Assembly (NCBI GenBank): GCA_027346125.1
Contig: DAIEST010000029.1
Span: forward strand, 1-6,306
Direction: 5' to 3'
Source of the DNA: Leptospirillum sp.
Lineage (GTDB): Bacteria > Nitrospirota > Leptospirillia > Leptospirillales > Leptospirillaceae
DNA length: 6,306 nt
Position 1 is the stretch's first letter. Every line of letters begins with the position of its first letter. A program made the translations under genes and the position numbers. The notes under the pieces were generated by a model. The model searched no databases. It was not told where the DNA came from and was given only the letters and a program-made list of their open reading frames with translations. Of this stretch, positions 1 through 5,671 are shown in pieces.

Positions 1-87
1 GCAACGTCCGGCAGTCTTGTATGTTGCTGATGCTTTATTCTTCATCTCAATAACCTTCTGGTCTCACACTCAAACCTCAGGGAAACC

Positions 88-1755
88 ATGGCACAATACG
101 TTTTCACCATGAACCGGGTGGGGAAAATCGTTCCTCCGAAACGACAGATTCTAAAAGATATCTCCTTAAGTTTCCTCCCGGGAGCCAAGATTGGCGTACT
201 GGGGCTGAACGGATCCGGAAAATCCACCGTCTTGAGGATCATGGCAGGCCTCGACAAGGACATCATCGGGGAAGCCACTCCGATGCCAGACATCAAGATC
301 GGATATCTGCCTCAGGAACCGCAGATCGATCCGGGAATTGACGTGCGCGCTGCAGTGGAACAGGGGCTGGGGGAAGTCTTCGACGCCCATCAGAAGCTGG
401 AAGAGATCTATGCCGCCTACGCCGAGCCCGATGCGGATTTCGATGCATTGGCCCTCGAACAGGGACGTCTGGAATCGATCATCGCCGCCTCCGACGGCCA
501 CAATCTCGAACAGAAGATGGAAGTTGCGGCGGATGCCCTGAGGCTTCCCCCCTGGGATGCGAAGATCGGGAATCTCTCGGGAGGAGAGAAGCGCCGCGTC
601 GCCCTGTGCCGTCTTCTGTTGTCCAACCCGGACATGCTGCTTCTGGACGAGCCGACCAACCATCTGGATGCAGAATCGGTGGACTGGCTGGAGCAGTTTC
701 TCCAGGAGTTCCCCGGAACGGTGGTCGCCGTCACCCACGACCGCTATTTTCTCGACAATGCGGCGGAGTGGATCCTGGAACTCGACCGGGGACAGGGGAT
801 CCCCTGGAAGGGAAACTACAGCTCCTGGCTCGAACAGAAGGAAGCCCGCCTCGAAGTCGAGGCAAAGCAGGAGTCGGCGCGCATCAAGGCGATGAAACAG
901 GAACTCGAATGGGTGAGGCAGAACCAGAAAGGTCGTCAGGCCAAGTCGAAAGCCCGCATGTCCCGTTTCGAGGAACTCAGCTCCCAGGACTACCAGGCGC
1001 GAAACGAAACCCAGGAAATCTTTATTCCCGTCGGAGAGCGGTTGGGGGACAGCGTAATCGAATTCAAGGACGTCTCGAAGGGCTACGGAGACAGACTGCT
1101 GATCGACCGGCTCTCTTTTTCCGTCCCGCCCGGAGCCATTGTCGGCATTATCGGCCCCAACGGCGCCGGAAAATCGACACTCTTCCGAATGATCACCGGA
1201 AAGGAATCCCCCGATCAGGGAGAGGTCAAAATCGGAAAGTCGGTGAACCTCGCCTATGTCGATCAGTCCCGTGACACACTGTCCAGCAACAAGACCGTGT
1301 TCGAAGAGATTTCGGGCGGTGCCGACATTCTGACTGTGGGACGCTACGAAACCCCTTCCCGCGCCTATATCGGACGGTTCAACTTCAAGGGCCAGGACCA
1401 GCAGAAGATCGTCGGCACCCTCTCGGGCGGCGAGCGGGGAAGGCTTCATCTCGCAAAGACCCTGATCTCCGGAGGGAATGTCCTGCTTCTGGACGAACCC
1501 TCGAATGACCTGGATGTCGAAACACTCAGAGCGCTCGAAGTTGCCCTTCTGGAATTCGCCGGCTGCGTGCTGGTGATCTCCCACGACCGATGGTTTTTGG
1601 ACCGTATCGCCACACACATCCTCGCGTTCGAAGGAGACTCCACCGTGACATTCTTCGACGGAAACTACCAGGAATACGAGGCGGACAAGAGAAAACGCCT
1701 CGGTGCGGAAGGAGCCAAACCCAAACGCCTCCGGTACAAGCCGATCAGCCGGTAG
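88..1755 (+). CDS. ettA: Energy-dependent translational throttle protein EttA (ABC-F ATPase)
   Basis: Cytosolic ABC-F protein with two ATPase domains and no membrane part. In E. coli, EttA binds the ribosomal E site and gates entry into elongation according to the ATP/ADP ratio. The 555-residue product matches the usual family length and aligns with E. coli EttA from the first residue (MAQ) to the end. Domain 1 has Walker A at about 39-47 (GLNGSGKST), signature LSGGE at 163-167 and Walker B LLLDEP with catalytic E188. The arm insertion typical of EttA lies near 95-140. The charged inter-domain linker is at about 242-322 (YSSWLEQK, KGRQAKSKAR). Domain 2 has Walker A at 356-364, LSGGE at 445-449 and catalytic E470. 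The second Walker B reads DEPSND where E. coli has DEPTND, a mild substitution. The ATG at 88 is preceded by a weak AGGGA (79-83). I see no convincing promoter in the 87 upstream bases, so it may lie outside the window. Identification is secure. Confidence 0.97.
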   Translation: MAQYVFTMNRVGKIVPPKRQILKDISLSFLPGAKIGVLGLNGSGKSTVLRIMAGLDKDIIGEATPMPDIKIGYLPQEPQIDPGIDVRAAVEQGLGEVFDAHQKLEEIYAAYAEPDADFDALALEQGRLESIIAASDGHNLEQKMEVAADALRLPPWDAKIGNLSGGEKRRVALCRLLLSNPDMLLLDEPTNHLDAESVDWLEQFLQEFPGTVVAVTHDRYFLDNAAEWILELDRGQGIPWKGNYSSWLEQKEARLEVEAKQESARIKAMKQELEWVRQNQKGRQAKSKARMSRFEELSSQDYQARNETQEIFIPVGERLGDSVIEFKDVSKGYGDRLLIDRLSFSVPPGAIVGIIGPNGAGKSTLFRMITGKESPDQGEVKIGKSVNLAYVDQSRDTLSSNKTVFEEISGGADILTVGRYETPSRAYIGRFNFKGQDQQKIVGTLSGGERGRLHLAKTLISGGNVLLLDEPSNDLDVETLRALEVALLEFAGCVLVISHDRWFLDRIATHILAFEGDSTVTFFDGNYQEYEADKRKRLGAEGAKPKRLRYKPISR

Positions 1756-1798
1756 CCATGACGGACGATCCGACCGGCTGATGGTTGCCCGATCGTCC
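1744..1798 (+). other. Interlocked inverted repeats at the ettA stop codon (possible pseudoknot)
   Basis: ATCAGCCGGT (1744-1753) is a perfect reverse complement of ACCGGCTGAT (1773-1782). GGACGATC (1763-1770), inside that loop, is a perfect reverse complement of GATCGTCC (1791-1798). The two stems (10 and 8 bp) cross, which is an H-type pseudoknot topology, with connecting segments of about 9, 2 and 8 nt. Alternatively they are mutually exclusive hairpins. The first arm contains the last ettA codons and the first base of the stop codon. The pairing is read directly from the sequence; any function in 3' end formation or mRNA stability is inference. Confidence 0.5.
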
Positions 1799-1800
1799 AG

Positions 1801-1826
1801 GGGTCTCCCGGAATTCCGGGAGACCC
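1801..1826 (+). terminator. 26-bp perfect palindrome after ettA, candidate terminator hairpin
   Basis: The half-site GGGTCTCCCGGAA is followed directly by its exact reverse complement, giving a 13-bp GC-rich stem with no spacer. A folded RNA would open a few central bases. A G-T and an A-T pair can extend it by two. It lies 45 nt after the ettA stop. Neither side carries a T tract (the + side continues ccttcccctcc), so it is not a textbook intrinsic terminator. It could be a U-less terminator, an RNA-stabilising 3' end or a dimeric protein site. Confidence 0.5.
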
Positions 1827-1970
1827 TTCCCCTCCCCGGGAAATGACGCCCCTTCCGCAACAGGCCTGATTCCTTGCCGATCCGGACACAAGCCCCGACG
1901 GCGCCGAAACGTTACCCAGACCCCTCTTCGACACTCATGCCCGCAACCCCGGATCCCGGAGAGATGAAAA
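1827..1970. other. Non-coding spacer between ettA 3' structures and the pirin promoter
   Basis: I see no gene in this stretch. Short open frames cross it on both strands but lack family resemblance and well-placed ribosome binding sites. The one item of note is an isolated GTTAC at 1911-1915, matching the boxes found further on over the pirin promoter. Together with the flanking structures and the leader this accounts for the 382-bp gap between ettA and the pirin gene. Confidence 0.6.
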
Positions 1971-1999
1971 TTGACGCCAAACAAAGTAACACTTATAGT
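1971..1999 (+). promoter_or_regulatory. Sigma-70-type promoter for the pirin gene
   Basis: A -35 box TTGACG (1971-1976) and a -10 box TATAGT (1994-1999) are separated by exactly 17 bp; each differs from the consensus at one position. The surrounding 40 bases are AT-rich compared with the GC-rich neighbourhood. Transcription would start near 2006, giving a leader of about 132 nt before the pirin ATG. This is the best promoter match in the window. Confidence 0.7.
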
Positions 2000-2008
2000 T
2001 ACAGTTAC
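1986..2008 (+). promoter_or_regulatory. GTTAC repeat cluster over the pirin -10 box (candidate operator)
   Basis: GTAAC at 1986-1990 is inverted relative to GTTAC at 1998-2002, forming a 5-7-5 dyad centred in the -10 box. A tandem copy, AGTTAC AGTTAC, occupies 1997-2008. A regulator bound here would cover the -10 box and the start point, so repression is the simplest guess. No regulator gene is present in the window and I cannot assign a known family to the motif. Confidence 0.4.
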
Positions 2009-2037
2009 AAGATGAGCATAGGGTCAAACATCGTGGA

Positions 2038-2075
2038 GTCGGTAGATGCGGGGCGGGATTCCTTCCCCTGCCGAC
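2038..2075 (+). other. Bulged hairpin in the pirin 5' leader
   Basis: GTCGG (2038-2042) can pair with CCGAC (2071-2075). After a left-side bulge, C2049 to G2053 pairs with C2066 to G2070, including one G-T pair. It sits about 30 nt into the predicted leader and 62 nt before the ATG. It leaves the ribosome binding site free, and I recognise no riboswitch class. It may simply be a GC-rich fold. Confidence 0.3.
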
Positions 2076-2137
2076 GACCGTAAGACAGGCAGAGTCCGGA
2101 ACGATCGACTTTCACCTTATCGCGAAGGAGACAGGTC

Positions 2138-3034
2138 ATGTCGTCATCAGAACCCGTTCGGGAGGAACCCAGGAGCGTCGCCCGGGTCGTGTCCGCTTCC
2201 GTGACCCGCGAAGGCGGCGGGTTCCTGGTCCACCGGCCCTTTCCGACCGCCGGACTCGGAGAATTCGACCCGTTTCTTCTCCTCGACGAGATGGGCCCGG
2301 TCGAATACCGCCCGGGAGAAGCTGTCGGAGCCCCGGATCACCCGCACAGGGGGTTCGAAACCGTCACCTACCTTCTGGAAGGGGCCATGCAGCATCGGGA
2401 TTCCCGCGGACACGAAGGAAAGCTCCGGCCGGGAGACGTTCAGTGGATGACGGCAGGATCGGGGGTCATTCATTCGGAAATGCCGGATCCGGCATTCATT
2501 CAGTCAGGCGGGATGGCCCACGGGTTCCAGCTCTGGGTCAATCTTCCCAGAAAAGACAAAATGATCCGGCCCCGCTACCAGGAGATTCCGTCGGAGAAGA
2601 TCCCGGTTGCCCAGAGCCCCGACGGAAAAGTCACCGTTCGGGTCATTGCCGGAGAGTCTTTGGGCCGGAAAGCCGTCATCGAAACCCGGACACCGATCTT
2701 CTTTCTCCATTTCCGGCTCATGCCGGGAGGCCATGTCTCCCAGACGATTCCGAAGGAATTCAACGTCTTTTCCTACACAATCTCGGGCGAGGGGCTGTTC
2801 GGGACGGAAGAAGCGAGTGCGACGGATCACCAGATGGTTCTCTTCGACAATGACGGACATACCATCAGATTCTCCCAGACGGGCCCATCCCCTTTGAGCG
2901 TACTTCTGATCGGCGGGATTCCGCTCAATGAACCGGTCGTCCGTTACGGTCCGTTTGTGATGAATACGGAGCAGGAAATCCGACAGGCCATCGACGACTA
3001 CCGAAACGGAAGAATGGGCACGATCCGTTCTTGA
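2138..3034 (+). CDS. Pirin family protein (bicupin, metal-binding)
   Basis: A 298-residue cytosolic bicupin, close to the usual pirin length. The N-terminal cupin carries the family's four metal ligands in their expected motifs: H68 and H70 in DHPHRGFETVTY, and H112 and E114 in GVIHSEMP. The phrase GDVQWMTAGSGVIHSE is close to the human pirin stretch. The C-terminal cupin (about 180-290) includes LIGGIPLNEPVVRYGPFVMN, also family-typical. Bacterial pirins are Fe-binding. Some (E. coli YhhW) have quercetin 2,3-dioxygenase activity in vitro, others bind metabolic enzymes, and the substrate here is unknown. The ATG is preceded by a strong AAGGAG (2125-2130) with 7 nt spacing. The gene stands alone, with its own promoter near 1971-1999, and converges on purU. 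The family call is secure; the biochemical role is not. Confidence 0.93.
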   Translation: MSSSEPVREEPRSVARVVSASVTREGGGFLVHRPFPTAGLGEFDPFLLLDEMGPVEYRPGEAVGAPDHPHRGFETVTYLLEGAMQHRDSRGHEGKLRPGDVQWMTAGSGVIHSEMPDPAFIQSGGMAHGFQLWVNLPRKDKMIRPRYQEIPSEKIPVAQSPDGKVTVRVIAGESLGRKAVIETRTPIFFLHFRLMPGGHVSQTIPKEFNVFSYTISGEGLFGTEEASATDHQMVLFDNDGHTIRFSQTGPSPLSVLLIGGIPLNEPVVRYGPFVMNTEQEIRQAIDDYRNGRMGTIRS

Positions 3035-3040
3035 GCGAAC

Positions 3041-3098
3041 AGACGGAAAACCGGAAGAGGACTGAAGTCGCAACGATTCCGACATCTTCCCCCCGTCT
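3041..3098. terminator. Dyad between convergent pirin and purU genes, candidate bidirectional terminator
   Basis: AGACGG (3041-3046) pairs with CCGTCT (3093-3098), GGAAGA (3053-3058) with TCTTCC (3085-3090), and GTCG (3067-3070) with CGAC (3080-3083). Together they form a long interrupted stem in the 87-bp gap between two convergent genes. On the + side it is followed by tttctcc, and on the - side a TTTTCC lies within the structure. The stem is imperfect and the T runs are short, so this is a position-supported but modest call. Confidence 0.4.
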
Positions 3099-3121
3099 TT
3101 CTCCAGGAAAAGCTCCATTCC

Positions 3122-3976
3122 CTATCTGAACACAATGGTCTTGCTCCCATGGATCAGGACCCGGTCCTCTACATGGTACTGAACCCCGCGCGCCAGCACG
3201 ATCCGTTCGATATCCCTCCCGAGCCGGGCCATCTCTTCAGGAGAGTCCCCGTGATCCACCCGGATGACGTCCTGCTCGATGATGGGTCCGGCATCCAGAT
3301 CGCCCGTCACGTAGTGGCAGGTGGCCCCGATCAGCTTGACGCCCCGCTCATAGGCCTGATGATAAGGCCTGGCTCCCACGAACGACGGAAGGAAACTATG
3401 GTGGATATTGAGGATCTGCCCTTCAAACCGCTGGCAGAACCAGGGAGGGAGGATCCTCATATAACGGGCGAGAACCATGCTCTCCCCCCTGTAGCATTCG
3501 TACAGGCGCGCCATCTCTTCAAACGCCGGGTCATCGTTTCCCGGAGCCACCGGGACATGCCTGAACGGAACCTCGTGCCATTCGACAAACGGTCTCAGAT
3601 CCTCGTGATTGGAGAACACGGCCACAATGTCGAAACCGGCCTCTGGAGTTTTCCAGCGATGGAAAAGGTCCGAAAGACAGTGGTCCTGCCTGCTGACACA
3701 CAACACAAGACGTTTTTTGTATTGCGTGTCGGACAGCTTCCAGAAAATTCCGAACTGTTCGGCAATGGAAGAAAAACGAGACCCGAAATCCGGGACGGAA
3801 AGACGGAACGAGTCCGCAAGAATCGCCTGCCTCATGAAAAACCAGCCGTCCTTCTGGTCCGCATGATAGTTGGCTTCCACAATCCAGCCGCCGTGCTCCG
3901 CCAGAAACCGGGTCACGCCGGCCACGATACCGATCCGGTCCGGACAGGACATTGTAAGAACGAGTAGACGGGGCAA
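3122..3976 (-). CDS. purU: Formyltetrahydrofolate deformylase PurU
   Basis: Hydrolyses 10-formyl-THF to THF and formate. In E. coli this balances the one-carbon pool and supplies formate to PurT. As called, 284 residues (E. coli has 280). An N-terminal ACT domain (about 3-75; LTMSCPDRIGIVAGVTRFLAEH) is followed by a formyltransferase domain. The catalytic triad is visible: N190 and H192 in LNIHHSFLPSF, then D228 in DLDAGPII. GARPYHQAYERGVK (201-214) is the PurU hallmark. The frame stays open upstream to another TTG at 4081 (319 aa). I chose TTG at 3976 because it has a strong GGAGAGGG (3988-3981) 8 nt away and coincides with where the family begins; the extra 35 residues match nothing I know. 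An in-frame ATG at 4024-4022 has GGGAG touching it, too close to work well. It lies downstream of kch on the same strand and may be cotranscribed. Function is secure, the start less so. Confidence 0.94.
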   Translation of the reverse strand: MPRLLVLTMSCPDRIGIVAGVTRFLAEHGGWIVEANYHADQKDGWFFMRQAILADSFRLSVPDFGSRFSSIAEQFGIFWKLSDTQYKKRLVLCVSRQDHCLSDLFHRWKTPEAGFDIVAVFSNHEDLRPFVEWHEVPFRHVPVAPGNDDPAFEEMARLYECYRGESMVLARYMRILPPWFCQRFEGQILNIHHSFLPSFVGARPYHQAYERGVKLIGATCHYVTGDLDAGPIIEQDVIRVDHGDSPEEMARLGRDIERIVLARGVQYHVEDRVLIHGSKTIVFR

Positions 3977-4090
3977 GGTTCCCTCTCCGAAAACACACGA
4001 CTCGACAGCGACAAGACGGGGCATCTCCCGAAAAACACGGGTCACGCCCTTAGCAACATGCATCCCGACGGCATCCGCCAATCATATGGA

Positions 4091-4119
4091 AACATACGTT
4101 CCGTCGCGCGATTATTCAA
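4091..4119 (-). promoter_or_regulatory. Possible promoter for purU at the end of kch
   Basis: On the minus strand TTGAAT (4119-4114) overlaps the kch stop codon and TATGTT (4096-4091) follows after exactly 17 bp. Each box matches consensus at four of six positions. The start point would be near 4084, about 108 nt before the favoured purU start and just upstream of the alternative TTG at 4081. Weak boxes, so this is tentative; read-through from kch is the alternative. Confidence 0.28.
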
Positions 4120-5368
4120 CCTGCCCGCTCCGGAAGATCCGATGGAGAAAATCTTCCCCGTCGATCTTTTCTCCTGTCAATGCCATTGCCAGGAGTTCTC
4201 CCCCGATCACATCCGGAGACAGGATCATGTCCGGCCGGACTGTCCTGATCCGGGCAAGATTCACCCGATCTCGGACAGAGACCACCGTCCTGGCCGGAGA
4301 GTTCATCTCCCGGACGGCAAGAACGACAAACGCGTTTTCACCGTCGTTGTCGAGCAGGGACAGAATTGCCCTGGCCTCCATCGCTCCGGCCTCTCTCAGC
4401 GTTCTGGTGTCCGCCGGATCGCCTTCGACCTGGTCGACATTGTCCCACGGAGACTCCAGCTCTTTTCTGTTGACGATCAGGGTAACGGGAAGATTGCGGC
4501 TGCTCAATTCCTGGTAGGTATTGAGCGCAAGTCCACCGGTTCCGATCAGAATAAAATGATTTTTTCGCGTCATTCGTTTCTTGTCCCCCAGAAGCAAACG
4601 TTGGATCCGTTCGTTCATCATCGGAATCAGCACTGTCGAGACTGAAGCGGTAAAAACAGTAATACCGAACAGGATGATCGATACGACGAAGAGCCGGGCA
4701 TCATCCATGGTCGGGACGATATCTCCGTACCCCACCGTAGCCATGGTGACCACCGAAAAATAGAAGGCGGTCTCAAGCGTCAGAACGGGAGGCTTGAACC
4801 CTTTCCCCAGCAGATAGGCCCCGAAGATCGAATAGCCGAAAAGAAGAACAATGCTGACCAGGGAAAACAGTGTCCCGGTCGCCAGGCTGGATCGGGAAAA
4901 CGAGCCTCTGAACACAAGGAGCACACCCAGCAGACACACGTCGAAAAACGTCGCCAGACTGAAGCGTTCGGAACTTTGCTGCAGCAGAATGACCAGTGAA
5001 GCGACCGAAAGAACCAGTCCGACAGTCCAGGCAAAGCGGGACCGGAACAGCAGTCCGATCGACATCAGAATCTCGACCAGACCAAGAACGGTATGGGGGA
5101 TGCCTCCCAGGAAATGGAACAGCCGGGGGAGGTGCTGAAAGTCTTCGACGGGTCCATGGGTCGAGAGTTCCGCCCGGATCAGGTGTACCTGGGTCAGGAG
5201 AGGAAAGGCATTCCGGAATCCGAGGAGAGCCATGGCGATCGCAAGGGGGACTTGAGGGAACCATCTCCGGAGATGAACGGTTTTCTCAAGAGATTCCCAA
5301 ACCTGGCGGACGCGTTCAGACACGCCGGAAAACAATCGCTTCTGGACGGGAACACCCTTCTCCTGCAT
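4112..5368 (-). CDS. kch: Kch-type potassium channel with C-terminal RCK domain
   Basis: Inner-membrane K+ channel subunit of 418 residues, nearly the length of E. coli Kch (417), with similarity along most of its length. Hydrophobic segments lie near 39-58, 90-108, 112-130, 137-153, 163-188 and 224-248. The pore loop at about 197-220 contains the selectivity filter TVGYGD (211-216). S4 lacks a regular arginine ladder, so strong voltage sensing is not expected. The RCK (TrkA-N) domain starts near 267, with a Rossmann loop at 276-281 (GTGGLA), EGDPADTRTLREAG at about 315-328 and LLDNDGENAFVVL at 338-350. Such domains gate channels through nucleotide or ion binding. The ATG at 5368 has GGAG (5380-5377) 8 nt upstream. 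M266 at the membrane/RCK border could act as an internal start. It is followed by purU on the same strand and diverges from the small secreted gene. Confidence 0.93.
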   Translation of the reverse strand: MQEKGVPVQKRLFSGVSERVRQVWESLEKTVHLRRWFPQVPLAIAMALLGFRNAFPLLTQVHLIRAELSTHGPVEDFQHLPRLFHFLGGIPHTVLGLVEILMSIGLLFRSRFAWTVGLVLSVASLVILLQQSSERFSLATFFDVCLLGVLLVFRGSFSRSSLATGTLFSLVSIVLLFGYSIFGAYLLGKGFKPPVLTLETAFYFSVVTMATVGYGDIVPTMDDARLFVVSIILFGITVFTASVSTVLIPMMNERIQRLLLGDKKRMTRKNHFILIGTGGLALNTYQELSSRNLPVTLIVNRKELESPWDNVDQVEGDPADTRTLREAGAMEARAILSLLDNDGENAFVVLAVREMNSPARTVVSVRDRVNLARIRTVRPDMILSPDVIGGELLAMALTGEKIDGEDFLHRIFRSGQVE

Positions 5369-5671
5369 CTCCAGTGCTCCGATAACGATGGGAAACCTAT
5401 GAACGGAAACTGAAATATCCTGGCTTATGACTGAGTCTCGACGCGGATCCCTTCAGAATTTCCGCTTCCCGATCCCTGCCGTCATACTGCCTTGTGGCGC
5501 GACACAAGATACCACTGTTCACCTCCCCAGACCAGCAAAACAGCTTCTCTCCTTATGAGATAGCCCTTCCGACAACCTTCCCGTCCTGGGGCCGGAAAAC
5601 TCGCGAGAGAAGCGGGTATGATACATTGAAACGGACAGTCCTGTTCTTCGCACCCGGGAAGGGAGGGAACA
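5369..5671. other. Divergent intergenic region between kch and the secreted-protein gene
   Basis: No convincing gene lies in these 303 bases. The open frames here are compositionally ordinary, and one running on to 6231 continues into the antisense of the tRNA. The region must hold the leaders and probably the promoters of both flanking genes. On the + side I see TATGAT at 5617-5622 and an 8-bp palindrome CTCGCGAG at 5600-5607 just upstream of it. On the kch side I found no good -35/-10 pair. Confidence 0.6.
5600..5622 (+). promoter_or_regulatory. Possible -10 box and upstream palindrome for the secreted-protein gene
   Basis: TATGAT (5617-5622) would place a start near 5629, giving a leader of about 43 nt. 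No sigma-70 -35 box is seen at 16-18 bp (the sequence there is GGAAAA-like), so use would require an activator or another sigma factor. The palindrome CTCGCGAG (5600-5607) lies in the would-be spacer and could bind a regulator. Low confidence. Confidence 0.3.

Noticed and set aside
1..27. GCAAC (1-5) and GTTGC (23-27) as an upstream terminator stem followed by a T-rich run
   Set aside because: Only 5 bp, and the left side is cut by the window edge, so it cannot be judged.
24..53. Possible ettA promoter TTGCTG with CAATAA 18 bp later
   Set aside because: Both boxes are weak, and the window starts too close to the gene to compare alternatives.
470..1760. The DEPSND variant of Walker B in EttA domain 2 as a sign of altered activity
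   Set aside because: Ser for Thr at this position is conservative, and both catalytic glutamates and all other motifs are intact.
166..1860. A 564-codon open frame antisense to ettA
   Set aside because: It is the mirror of a well-identified gene in a GC-rich genome. It has no recognisable domain and its length follows from ettA codon choice.
1964..2083. A 39-codon frame starting at an ATG after CGGAGAG, over the pirin promoter
   Set aside because: GGAG lies only 2 nt from the ATG, the frame overlaps the -35 and -10 boxes and the candidate operator, and the TYSYSY peptide merely reflects the GTTAC repeats.
3149..3967. A 272-codon open frame antisense to purU
   Set aside because: It lies almost wholly within the confirmed purU gene, shows no family resemblance, and has no good ribosome binding site.
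5576..5662. CCTTCCCG (5576-5583) complementary to CGGGAAGG (5655-5662) next to the ribosome site of the secreted gene
   Set aside because: The first arm lies upstream of the likely transcript start and the arms are 71 nt apart, so RNA pairing is unlikely.
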